A stretch of DNA of 28,964 nt from Clostridiales bacterium UBA7573. GTDB lineage: Bacteria; Bacillota; Clostridia; Oscillospirales; CAG-272. Location: positions 2,063 through 31,026 of the forward strand of contig DLLB01000063.1 in assembly GCA_002477905.1 (NCBI GenBank), read 5' to 3'. The notes beneath the pieces are model-generated. The model made no database searches. It worked only from the letters and a program-made list of their open reading frames with translations, and was not told where the DNA came from. The first letter of the stretch is position 1; each line of letters begins with the position of its first letter. The position numbers were made by a program, and so were the translations under genes. Of the stretch, positions 9,183 through 16,076 are shown piece by piece.

Positions 9183-9363
9183 GTGGGGACTTTTGAAAAA
9201 GTCCCCACAACCCCCAAAACTTTACGGGCAAAAGGGGGCAGGCTTGTTTTTCCCGTCTGAGAAAAAGACACACACGATCCGAAAATCAGATCGTGTGTGT
9301 CTTTTTGCGATAAAGTTTTCGCGGGGGTGCAAGGGGAGCCTTTTGCAAAAGGCTTCCCTTGCA
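9183..9363 (+). repeat. Composite intergenic element, copy 2 (between convergent genes)
   Basis: Reading + : palindrome A (TTGTGGGGACTTTT..AAAAGTCCCCACAA, 9181-9210), a CCCCCAAAACTTTACG linker, the central hairpin (9262-9306), a TAAAGTTTTCGCGGGGGTG linker, then palindrome B (9328-9363, 36 bp with one mismatch). It has the same parts as copy 1 in the opposite genomic orientation. It starts about 29 bp after the kinase stop and ends 15 bp before the SGNH hydrolase stop on the other strand. Confidence 0.85.
9262..9306. terminator. Bidirectional terminator hairpin inside element copy 2
   Basis: Perfect 18-bp stem: AAAAAGACACACACGATC (9262-9279) and GATCGTGTGTGTCTTTTT (9289-9306), loop CGAAAATCA. 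The A and T tracts at the ends suit termination of both converging genes. Compared with copy 1, a C-G pair in the stem has become G-C on both arms. Confidence 0.85.
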
Positions 9364-9377
9364 AAGACATGGGATTT

Positions 9378-10175
9378 TCACCACGGAGCGGAAACGTTAT
9401 GATAATCCTTTCCGTAGAAGGGAACCTGTTTGAAATCGCCGGGGTTATGCCGGATGAGATAGTCCATGTAAGATTCCACCACACGCGCGGTCATGATATA
9501 CCCCGCGGGCGAAAGGTGTCCGCCCAGATAATACTTCGCCTTGAAATCCGCGTCATACACGGGCGCATAAGCGGCAAGGTCGATCACATAGGTAGAATCA
9601 AAAAACGCCGCCATATCATGCAAAAGCTTTGCGTGCGCGTCAATGATCTCATCATTCACACCGTCATGCGGCATCGTCATCAAGAAAAATTTCGCCTTCG
9701 GCTGAATGGTTTTGAGCCGCTGAATGATCTGCGCGTAGTAGCCGGCAAAATTCTTGGAATTTTTCGTATAATCCTCTGCGCAAATATCGGAAACCGAACC
9801 GGGATCTTTCACCTTGGCGCAAATGAGGTCGTTTACGCCGAGCGCGATGATGTACGCCTGGCACGCAAATTCGGGATTCCAGTAGTCGTTCTCATCCGCA
9901 AAGACTTCCATATACCATTTTGCGCTCATACCGCCACGGGAGAAATTATAGACCTTACAGCCCACGTCCCGCGCAAGGTACTGTCCCCACGAATATTCAA
10001 ACATATCGTGAAAGCCGCGGGTGCCGTCCTCCGCCATGGATTCAAATTCGCCGGAGGACAGGCTGTCCCCCACGCATCCGATCGTGCGGAAAATGCCGCA
10101 GAATCCGCCGTCCGTCACGATCCGATCCAGCGGGCGCTCTGTTTTGGGCGCAGAAAAATATTCCTCAAAATTCAT
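9378..10175 (-). CDS. SGNH/GDSL family hydrolase
   Basis: A 265-residue SGNH-fold esterase/lipase-like protein with no signal peptide, so probably cytoplasmic. Visible blocks are VGDSLSSGE (nucleophile Ser), FSRGGMSAK (oxyanion Gly), ALGVNDL (block III Asn) and LGGHLSPAGY (catalytic His). The Asp normally three residues before that His is replaced by Leu, so catalysis may rely on a Ser-His dyad or another acid. The substrate is unknown; relatives are often sugar or lipid deacetylases. An ATG 10 codons upstream is open, but MNFEEYF has AGGAAG at ideal spacing. It has its own consensus promoter and terminates in element copy 2. Confidence 0.88.
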   Translation of the reverse strand: MNFEEYFSAPKTERPLDRIVTDGGFCGIFRTIGCVGDSLSSGEFESMAEDGTRGFHDMFEYSWGQYLARDVGCKVYNFSRGGMSAKWYMEVFADENDYWNPEFACQAYIIALGVNDLICAKVKDPGSVSDICAEDYTKNSKNFAGYYAQIIQRLKTIQPKAKFFLMTMPHDGVNDEIIDAHAKLLHDMAAFFDSTYVIDLAAYAPVYDADFKAKYYLGGHLSPAGYIMTARVVESYMDYLIRHNPGDFKQVPFYGKDYHNVSAPW

Positions 10176-10216
10176 ATGTTCTTCCTTTCCGGCGCGCCTT
10201 GGCACGCTCTGTGCTC

Positions 10217-10245
10217 ATTGTAGCAAATCCCGCCGGATTTGTCAA
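10217..10245 (-). promoter_or_regulatory. Promoter of the SGNH hydrolase gene
   Basis: Minus strand: TTGACA (10240-10245), 17-bp spacer, TACAAT (10217-10222). It sits 42 bp before the ATG. Confidence 0.85.
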
Positions 10246-10293
10246 TGCAATCGAAAATTTTTCACGATTTTTGTGGAAATTTTGAAAAACCTC

Positions 10294-10322
10294 TTGACGG
10301 AATCGGTTCTATCCTGTATAAT
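10294..10322 (+). promoter_or_regulatory. Promoter of the CNNM/CorC leader and gene
   Basis: TTGACG (10294-10299), 17-bp spacer, TATAAT (10317-10322). The transcript would carry a leader of about 250 nt before the main gene. Confidence 0.85.
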
Positions 10323-10381
10323 GAGAATAATATCTTAGGATATCCTTGTATTTTCAGAACCAAAGGAGGTAATGTGTAACC

Positions 10382-10462
10382 ATGGACGCAGACTGTAGCG
10401 ATACCGGAAACTGTCCGAATTCTGTCCTTTCCTATCTTCCCGACAAACGAGTGGTTTTATAA
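10382..10462 (+). CDS. 26-residue leader ORF upstream of the CNNM/CorC gene
   Basis: MDADCSDTGNCPNSVLSYLP... then TAA, too short for usual gene callers. It is preceded by an excellent AAAGGAGGT eleven bases before the ATG and lies between a consensus promoter and an intrinsic terminator. The N-terminus is acidic (Asp at 2, 4, 7) with two Cys. The last codons abut the left arm of the terminator stem (TAA at 10460-10462, stem from 10461), the geometry of a regulatory leader peptide. Whether it is translated, and what it senses, is not known. Confidence 0.6.
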   Translation: MDADCSDTGNCPNSVLSYLPDKRVVL

Positions 10463-10515
10463 GCATATGCCGCGCTGCCGTGAGAATGCTCACCGCAGGG
10501 GGGATATGCTTTTTT
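10461..10515 (+). terminator. Intrinsic terminator/attenuator between leader ORF and CNNM gene
   Basis: AAGCATAT (10461-10468) pairs with ATATGCTT (10504-10511), enclosing TGCCGTGAG-AATG-CTCACCGCA (10476-10497), followed by TTTTTT. No clear promoter lies between this hairpin and the CNNM start, so expression of the main gene seems to need read-through. A further small hairpin CCCC-GTATTT-GGGG (10550-10563) lies just before its ribosome binding site. Confidence 0.8.
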
Positions 10516-10579
10516 GTGTTTTTATACCGCTCATTTTACAGAAGAATCCCCGTATTTGGGGAAAGAAAGGAATTTCAGA

Positions 10580-11842
10580 ATGTCAACCCATATCTTAGTT
10601 ATCGTGATTTGCCTTGCGTTTTCCGCCTATTTTTCCGCGACGGAAACCGCATTTTCATCCTTCAATAAAACCAAAATGAAAGCCATGGCGGAAAACGGCG
10701 ACGGCGCGGCTTCCCTTGTCTGCAAGCTGTCCGAGCGCTATGACAAGTTGCTTTCCACCATTCTCGTCGGCAACAACGTCGTCAACATCCTGCTTGCCAC
10801 GATGTCCACCCTGTTGTTCGTCGATGTCATCAAGGCGCCGAACGGCGCCACCATCTCCACTGCCGTGTCTACGGTCGTCGTGCTGATCTTCGGAGAGATC
10901 ACCCCGAAAAGCATCGCCAAGGACAGCGCGGAAAAGATCGCAAAGTTATCCGCACCGCTTCTGAAGATTCTGATTGTGCTCTTAACACCGATCAATTTTC
11001 TGTTTTCCATGTGGAAAAAACTGCTCACCAAGATCTTCCGCCTGAAAGCCGACACCAAGATGTCGCAGGAAGAACTGCTGATGTTGGTGGAGGAAGTGCA
11101 GGAAAACGGCAGTATTGACGCCAAAGAAGGCGATCTATTGCGCAACGCCATTGAATTCACCGACCGCGAAGCGGAGGATATTCTCACCCACCGCATGGAT
11201 CTGGAAGCGGTGCCGATCACCGCGACCAAAGAGGAGATCGCCAAAGTATTTGAGGAATCCAAATTCTCACGGATTCTGGTCTACGAGGACAGCATTGACA
11301 ACATTGTGGGACAAATCCACCAAAAAGATTTCTACACCGGCAGCGGTATTACGCCAAAGCCGATCTCGGAGATCATGACCGACGTGGTATTTGTGCCGAA
11401 AAATGAAAAAATCAGTGCGCTTTTGCAGGAATTGCAAAAAGAAAAAACGCACATTGCCGTTGTGGTAGACGAACACGGCGGAACCTACGGAATTGTCACC
11501 ATCGAGGACATCTTAGAGGAACTGGTCGGCGAGATTTGGGACGAACACGAGGAAAAAAGCGAGGAAATCACGCAGACCGCGCCGGATACTTTCCTGGTGG
11601 ACGGTTCCATGGCCATGTCCGATTTCTGCGATCATTTTGACATCAAGACCGATTCTGAGATGGTTTTGCTCAGCGGTTGGGTGATGGAACAGTTGGGCGA
11701 AGTGCCGGACAGCGGCGCGGCGTTTACTTACGAAAATCTGGAGATCACCGTCACCAAGGTGGAAAATTGCCGCATTTTGCAGATTCAGGTTCACCGTCTC
11801 CCCGCGCCGGTGGAAGAAGCCGACGAGGAAGCAGAATCCTGA
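10580..11842 (+). CDS. CNNM/CorC (hemolysin-like) family membrane protein
   Basis: A 420-residue protein with the CNNM layout. A DUF21 transmembrane domain comes first (roughly residues 1-175; FSATETAFSSFNKTKMKAMAENGD, STILVGNNVVNILLATMST, IFGEITPKSIAKD). A pair of CBS domains follows (about 200-325; LTHRMDLEAVPI, KEKTHIAVVVDEHGGTYGIVTIEDILEELVGEI), then a CorC/HlyC C-terminal domain. Relatives act in Mg2+ (or Co2+) transport, often efflux or resistance; the old hemolysin name is not informative. The chosen ATG has AGGA eight bases upstream; earlier in-frame ATGs lie inside the terminator leader. An upstream leader ORF and terminator suggest attenuation control. Confidence 0.95.
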   Translation: MSTHILVIVICLAFSAYFSATETAFSSFNKTKMKAMAENGDGAASLVCKLSERYDKLLSTILVGNNVVNILLATMSTLLFVDVIKAPNGATISTAVSTVVVLIFGEITPKSIAKDSAEKIAKLSAPLLKILIVLLTPINFLFSMWKKLLTKIFRLKADTKMSQEELLMLVEEVQENGSIDAKEGDLLRNAIEFTDREAEDILTHRMDLEAVPITATKEEIAKVFEESKFSRILVYEDSIDNIVGQIHQKDFYTGSGITPKPISEIMTDVVFVPKNEKISALLQELQKEKTHIAVVVDEHGGTYGIVTIEDILEELVGEIWDEHEEKSEEITQTAPDTFLVDGSMAMSDFCDHFDIKTDSEMVLLSGWVMEQLGEVPDSGAAFTYENLEITVTKVENCRILQIQVHRLPAPVEEADEEAES

Positions 11843-11860
11843 ATACCCGTTCGATCACGG

Positions 11861-11888
11861 GCCTGTCGTTTGACAGGCTCGTTTTTTA
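11861..11888 (+). terminator. Terminator of the CNNM/CorC gene
   Basis: GCCTGTC-GTTT-GACAGGC (11861-11878) followed by TCGTTTTTT. It starts 18 bp after the stop codon. Confidence 0.9.
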
Positions 11889-12015
11889 TCCTGTTTTATA
11901 CGCCTTTTATACGCCGCTTACAGGATAGCAGGCGCGGTGCTTGGCGGTTTTCGTCCACGGAAGCGGAAACGGATTTTTCCCATCGACAATTCCTGTCCGT
12001 ATATCGCGTGCCGAA

Positions 12016-12033
12016 AATCGGCGCAAGCCGATG
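12016..12033. other. GNRA-capped hairpin in the intergenic gap
   Basis: ATCGGC-GCAA-GCCGAT, a 6-bp stem with a GCAA tetraloop, about 15 bp from the next terminator. It may be part of a short untranslated RNA or just a secondary 3' structure. No other feature is seen in 11889-12045. Confidence 0.35.
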
Positions 12034-12045
12034 TTTCGCATAAAA

Positions 12046-12081
12046 AAACAAGACGCTTTCGGGGGAGAAAGCGTCTTGTTT
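12046..12081. terminator. Terminator of the small zinc-ribbon gene (bidirectional shape)
   Basis: AAACAAGACGCTTTC (12046-12060) and GAAAGCGTCTTGTTT (12067-12081), a perfect 15-bp stem with loop GGGGGA. Read on the minus strand it is followed by a seven-T run. Confidence 0.9.
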
Positions 12082-12115
12082 GTGTTCGTTTGTAGAAAGA
12101 CAGCAGAAACAGAAC

Positions 12116-12394
12116 TTACTGTCCCTGTCTCATCTCAGCAAAGCACTTGCTGCAATAAACAGGTCTGTCATTGGAAGGCTGGAACGGAACCTTTGCTTCG
12201 CCGCCGCAGTTTGCGCAAACGGTGGTGAACAGTTCTTTCTGTACCTTTCCTGCATTCTTGCGCGCGTCGCGGCAATTCTTGCATCTCTGCGGCTCATTCT
12301 GGAAGCCTTTCTCTGCATAGAATTCCTGTTCACCTGCGGTGAAAACGAATTCTGCGCCGCATTCTTTGCACTTCAGAGTCTTGTCTTCGAACAT
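12116..12394 (-). CDS. Small zinc-ribbon protein (zf-trcl type)
   Basis: A 92-residue cytoplasmic protein with eight cysteines forming two CxxC...CxxC ribbons: Cys9/Cys12 with Cys38/Cys41, and Cys60/Cys63 with Cys81/Cys84. The opening MFEDKTLKCKECGAEFVFTAGEQEFYAEKGFQNEPQRCKNCR is the conserved zinc-ribbon type common in Clostridia, usually annotated only as zinc-ribbon domain protein. It probably binds nucleic acid or a protein partner, but no function is established to my knowledge. GAGGT lies eight bases upstream of the ATG. It follows the sigma factor gene on the same strand by about 90 bp and has a strong terminator downstream. Confidence 0.93.
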   Translation of the reverse strand: MFEDKTLKCKECGAEFVFTAGEQEFYAEKGFQNEPQRCKNCRDARKNAGKVQKELFTTVCANCGGEAKVPFQPSNDRPVYCSKCFAEMRQGQ

Positions 12395-12435
12395 GTGGTG
12401 TTACCTCGCTTTGTATAAAAATAGGTTATTGTTTT

Positions 12436-12498
12436 TGCCCCAGACGGACTCAAACCGTCACCTTTGGAAACCAACGCTCTGCTTAAGCTATTCGGGCA
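12436..12498 (-). other. tRNA-like segment (T-arm plus acceptor), probably degenerate
   Basis: Minus strand: GACGG-TTTGAGT-CCGTC forms a T-arm, followed by TGGGGCA. That sequence pairs at six of seven positions with TGCCCGA at the 5' end, which overlaps the last codons of the sigma factor gene. In between is TAGCTTAAGCAGAGC, D-arm-like, but the whole is only 63 nt and no normal anticodon arm forms. It is either a decayed tRNA or chance resemblance in a 3' untranslated structure. Confidence 0.25.
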
Positions 12499-13102
12499 TA
12501 TGAAAACGAAAATCAGAACTCCCAGCCAACAACTTGATTTTAGATTTCAGCCTACACAAAGCATTGTCCACGGACTTTGCGGATTTTCCCAAAGCGAGTG
12601 CGATCCGGCGTGGTTTTTCACCTTGCAGATAGAATTGAAATACTTTCATTTCATAGGGAGAGAGAACAGGCTCCAGTTGGGTAAGCAACTGGTTGATACG
12701 CTCGGCAGCAATCACATGTGCCAGCGGATCGGGCGCAGTGGCAACGCGTGCGACTTTGTACGGCGAATTTCCGTTTTTTACAACGTCAAGCTGTACCGTC
12801 TGCAATTTACTGCGCTTGCGTAAATAAGAGATTAAACGATTGCGGATCAGGATCTTCGCATACAGACCGAACGTCACTTCCTGTTGCTCGCAACGATACG
12901 TCCGGACCGCTTGGATAAATGCGATCTCCGCTTCCTGCAACCAATCCTCCGTGTGCGGATCCTTGGCTTTCTGCGCATAAAAAGAAGCCAGTTTCTGCAT
13001 CAAGGGACGATAGGCATTTTCCAAGGTGACAAAAGCGGAATCGTCTCTTGCGGCAACCGCCTTCAATAAGCGGATCGTCTCCGCATTTTCCGCCTGTGGC
13101 AT
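12488..13102 (-). CDS. Sigma-70 family RNA polymerase sigma factor (SigH-like)
   Basis: A 204-residue sigma factor. Region 2 is visible around residues 30-105 (ALENAYRPLMQKL-type segment, DWLQEAEIAFIQAVRTYRCEQQEVTFGLYAKILIRNRLISYLRKR). Region 4 is near the C-terminus (LSPYEMKVFQFYLQGEKPRRIALALGKSAKSVDNALCRLKSKIK). Size and sequence resemble SigH/Spo0H, the transition-state sigma factor that starts sporulation, which fits the presence of gpr in the window; other group 3 sigmas cannot be excluded. GGAGGT lies just before the chosen ATG; a longer frame upstream runs through the promoter and is not used. No anti-sigma gene is adjacent. Confidence 0.88.
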   Translation of the reverse strand: MPQAENAETIRLLKAVAARDDSAFVTLENAYRPLMQKLASFYAQKAKDPHTEDWLQEAEIAFIQAVRTYRCEQQEVTFGLYAKILIRNRLISYLRKRSKLQTVQLDVVKNGNSPYKVARVATAPDPLAHVIAAERINQLLTQLEPVLSPYEMKVFQFYLQGEKPRRIALALGKSAKSVDNALCRLKSKIKLLAGSSDFRFHMPE

Positions 13103-13166
13103 AGCCACCTCCGTACTTTTGTACCCAAATCCTGCGTTTTGGCAGGAGAACCTCTTGCCAATACCT

Positions 13167-13194
13167 ATTATACCATGTTTTTTCAGAATGTCAA
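13167..13194 (-). promoter_or_regulatory. Promoter of the sigma factor gene
   Basis: Minus strand: TTGACA (13189-13194), 16-bp spacer, TATAAT (13167-13172), 65 bp before the ATG. Confidence 0.85.
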
Positions 13195-13220
13195 TAGCTT
13201 TTTTCACAAAATCGGTCGCA

Positions 13221-13267
13221 AAAAATGACACTTCCCGAAAATTGCACGAGAGAATGGTGTCATTTTT
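13221..13267 (-). terminator. Likely terminator of the DUF4364 gene
   Basis: AAAAATGACAC (13221-13231) and GTGTCATTTTT (13257-13267) form an 11-bp stem around 25 bases. On the minus strand it ends in a T run, 80 bp after the DUF4364 stop and just before the sigma factor promoter. The AAAAATGAC motif also recurs once more at 13334-13342. Confidence 0.55.
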
Positions 13268-13346
13268 CGTGATTTTCACAACGGTTTATGGCGTTTTCCT
13301 GTATTATTGTAAAAAAACTATAAAAAATTTCGTGAAAAATGACGAA

Positions 13347-13892
13347 TCAATCAATCAGATAATTCACCTCACCGGAAAGAATCGCCAAGATGCCGCGATA
13401 GATCACTTCCGGTCGGTCGTTGAAATTATATTTCATCAGACTCAGCAACTGCGGCGTATCCACATGCAGGGAAAGCTCCATTGCGGTACGCCCTTCCTCG
13501 GTGATAGAACAATGAAACTGGTAGGTACCGTCTCCAAGATCCTCCGACGAGCAGGAGACTTTGGAGCCGCGTTTGCGGAAAGACAGCAGGCGCATTGCGC
13601 TTTTCAGACTTTTCTCCCGGATGGTGACCAAGAGCTTGCTTTGCAGGTTTTCCGCCACCCGGATCCCTTGTTCGGTAATGCGATACAGACAGGTACCGTC
13701 CTTCGTCTCCTCCGCGATATTACCGGTTTCCAAAAGCTCCGCGAAGCACTCTGCAAAGTCAAAATACCCCACCACACCGTCCTGCACCACAATATCGTTC
13801 ACGGTGGAAAAATCCAAGGGGTAATGCACATGCCACAGCAGGTATAAAATGAAAATCTTAATGTCGTTCTTGTCTTTGAGCGGTGCTTGCAT
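13347..13892 (-). CDS. DUF4364 family protein
   Basis: A 181-residue protein of the DUF4364 family, common in Clostridia and predicted to contain a winged-helix-like N-terminal domain (residues about 8-75: DIKIFILYLLWHVHYPLDFSTVNDIVVQDGVVGYFDFAECFAELLETGNI..YRITEQGIRVAENL). The C-terminal half ends in SLMKYNFNDRPEVIYRGILAIL. The fold suggests a DNA-binding regulator, but no target is known. AGGAGG precedes the chosen ATG by eight bases; 19 further upstream residues are open but unlikely. It lies between the sigma factor and a peptide-binding protein gene, all on the minus strand but probably separate transcripts. Confidence 0.88.
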   Translation of the reverse strand: MQAPLKDKNDIKIFILYLLWHVHYPLDFSTVNDIVVQDGVVGYFDFAECFAELLETGNIAEETKDGTCLYRITEQGIRVAENLQSKLLVTIREKSLKSAMRLLSFRKRGSKVSCSSEDLGDGTYQFHCSITEEGRTAMELSLHVDTPQLLSLMKYNFNDRPEVIYRGILAILSGEVNYLID

Positions 13893-13955
13893 GCGGGATC
13901 CCTCCTGTTCTTTGGATTTACATGACCGTCGTGGTCGGGGAAGTGGCATAAGGGC

Positions 13956-13983
13956 AAAAAGCGGACGGGGAAACCCAGTCCGC
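13956..13983 (-). terminator. Terminator of the oligopeptide-binding lipoprotein gene
   Basis: GCGGAC.GGG-AAA-CCC.GTCCGC (13961-13983) followed on the minus strand by TTTTT (13956-13960), 35 bp after the stop. Confidence 0.85.
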
Positions 13984-14018
13984 TTGCGGCTACACGCCGC
14001 GTGAAAGGTGTCAGAAGC

Positions 14019-15833
14019 TCAGTTTTCCTGCGTTTCCAGATACTTTTCGTAATTCTTCAGTTTCATATCGGTCAGCACATAGTAACCGTAGAAATCAAAG
14101 GTGACCTTGCTGATCTCCGAGCTGATCAATACCGCGTCCTGATAAACGAACACCGGCATGGCGGGCATATCCGCAATCAGCTGTTCCTCTGCCGTGTGCA
14201 GGATCAGCGCGCGTGCTTTGGCATCCTGTTCCGCAAAAGCGGTTGCGATCAGTTTGTCGTATTTTTCGCTTCTGTATCCGCTTAAATGCGCGCCGTCATA
14301 GGCTGCGCCGAGGGTAATGTCAGAAACGGCGGTGCCGCTGAAATCGGTCGCATAGGCGGCAAGCGCGGAGAAAGCGTCCGGCGCCATCAGGGTGCTATCC
14401 ACTGCGATCACATCAAAATTGCCGGCATACAGATCGTTGCGGAAGTTATCTTTATAGAAATCGTAGTCCGTCTTGTTCTCGATACCGATCGTTTCGCCCG
14501 CTTCGTTCTTGATCTCACTGCCGGAGGGCAAACGGGTATAACTGACCGTCTGCACCGTTACGTTGAAGCCAAGTCCCAAGCCGTTCCACGTCTCGGCAAT
14601 CATCTCTGCCACGGCGCGATCAATCTCACCGGAGCGGATCTTGATGGTGAACGTCAGATCCTCTTTTTGAATCGTTCCCGCGTCCAACAAAGACTGAATC
14701 ATCTGCTTTGCGGCAGCGGCATCCGCGTCCTTCAAAAGACCTTGCGTTGCGTTTCCCCGGAAGTCCGTTTTGCGTACGGAATCAAATGCGCCTGCCGGCA
14801 CAAATCCCTCCGCCGCTTTTGCGAACACCAGCTTCTGCGCGATCGCGTTGCGGTCGATTGCGAGCGAGAGCGCATTGCGGAACTCTACGCTGTCAAACGG
14901 CGCCTTATTCGTATTGAAATAATAGGTGTGCGTGGTGAGCGTATCCTGGATCACTGCATCCTCTTTATACTTTTCCCGCTGTGCCAGTGCGATATAGCCC
15001 ACATAGAAGATACTGCCTTCGTCAAAGAGCGCAAGCTGTTCTTCCGCAGTTTTGCCCATGTTGATTTCGATGGTTTTCGGTCTGACGTATTTGTCCAGAG
15101 AATCGCGCGCGTCGTTACGCATATAGAAACGGTTACGTTCCAGAACCAGGGATTCCCCGACCTTATAGGAACGAACCGTAAACGGTCCGACCGTGTTGAG
15201 CAACGTCGGGTTACTTGCCCATTCGGTATGCAGGACGTTATCCTCATAGATCGGAGACAGTGCCAAGCTTGCGCAGTTGGCAAGGAAGCGGTCATAATCG
15301 ATGGTATGGTCAAATTCCACACGCAGGATCTTGGAGGAGATGGCGTACACGCCAACCTGCCATTTGGAATCGATTTCTCCGTTGCTGTATGCCTTGGCAT
15401 TGTGAATATCAAACAGCAGAGAAGCCGCATCACTGGTGAACTGCGGATCCAACAATCTCAGCCATGCATACACAAAATCCGACGCCGTCAGCGTGGTGCC
15501 GTTGCTCCATGCCGTGGATTTCAAGGTGAACTCGATCGCGTGCTCACCGGTTTCCGCGTCGTCGAAAATCTCCCATTCCTCTGCCAATTCGCCGACGATC
15601 TTGCCGTTCGGCTTGACATAGGTGAGCGAACGGAACAGCAGGCTTAACACCTGCATGGTCGCTTCGTCATTGTAAGCATATGCCGGATCAAAATTATAAA
15701 TCGGCGTGGTCAAATAAGCGGGAATTACCGCGCCGGTAGGCGTGTCATCCTCTTCGTCTCCACAGCTGACCGCAAACGGTACGACCGTGAACACCATCAA
15801 TACGCACAAAATCAGCGCGAGTGCTTTCTTCAT
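14019..15833 (-). CDS. Peptide ABC transporter substrate-binding lipoprotein (SBP family 5)
   Basis: A 604-residue oligopeptide-binding protein of the OppA/SBP_bac_5 family. The lipoprotein signal ends in PFAVSCG, so it is anchored outside the membrane and delivers peptides to an ABC importer. Family features are the AYNDEATMQVLSLLFRSLTYVKPNGKIVGELAEEWEIFDD opening, TASDFVYAWLRLLDP, the GPFTVRSYKVGESLVLERN block and FRNALSLAIDRNAIAQKLV. A run of Asp and Glu follows the lipid-attached Cys. No permease or ATPase genes lie beside it, so it is an orphan binding protein or serves a transporter elsewhere. AGGAGG precedes the ATG, and the gene has its own promoter and terminator. Confidence 0.95.
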   Translation of the reverse strand: MKKALALILCVLMVFTVVPFAVSCGDEEDDTPTGAVIPAYLTTPIYNFDPAYAYNDEATMQVLSLLFRSLTYVKPNGKIVGELAEEWEIFDDAETGEHAIEFTLKSTAWSNGTTLTASDFVYAWLRLLDPQFTSDAASLLFDIHNAKAYSNGEIDSKWQVGVYAISSKILRVEFDHTIDYDRFLANCASLALSPIYEDNVLHTEWASNPTLLNTVGPFTVRSYKVGESLVLERNRFYMRNDARDSLDKYVRPKTIEINMGKTAEEQLALFDEGSIFYVGYIALAQREKYKEDAVIQDTLTTHTYYFNTNKAPFDSVEFRNALSLAIDRNAIAQKLVFAKAAEGFVPAGAFDSVRKTDFRGNATQGLLKDADAAAAKQMIQSLLDAGTIQKEDLTFTIKIRSGEIDRAVAEMIAETWNGLGLGFNVTVQTVSYTRLPSGSEIKNEAGETIGIENKTDYDFYKDNFRNDLYAGNFDVIAVDSTLMAPDAFSALAAYATDFSGTAVSDITLGAAYDGAHLSGYRSEKYDKLIATAFAEQDAKARALILHTAEEQLIADMPAMPVFVYQDAVLISSEISKVTFDFYGYYVLTDMKLKNYEKYLETQEN

Positions 15834-15903
15834 GGAATCTTCCTCCTAAAATCTTTTACAATCAACGGGGGGTACCCGTAACAGATGGATCGAATCATCA
15901 TTT

Positions 15904-15932
15904 ATTATAGCATGATTCTGTGACAAATTCAA
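15904..15932 (-). promoter_or_regulatory. Promoter of the oligopeptide-binding lipoprotein gene
   Basis: Minus strand: TTGAAT (15927-15932), 17-bp spacer, TATAAT (15904-15909), 70 bp before the ATG. The leader has a GGGTACCC palindrome near 15878. Confidence 0.75.
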
Positions 15933-16076
15933 CATTTCTTGAAAAGAAATCCGTTTTTTTTCGGAATTTGTAGAACTGCACAATTTTTCAAAGCAGTTTT
16001 TATCCATTCTGCCTGTGTTTTTTGTAAAAAAACGGGTATCCTTTTGGTAATCATTTTCCACAAGCAGGAGGTAAGT

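Noticed and set aside
10323..10575. Mg2+ (M-box) or Mn2+ (yybP-ykoY) riboswitch upstream of the CNNM gene
   Set aside because: None of the conserved words of those riboswitches were seen; a leader ORF and a simple terminator explain the region better.
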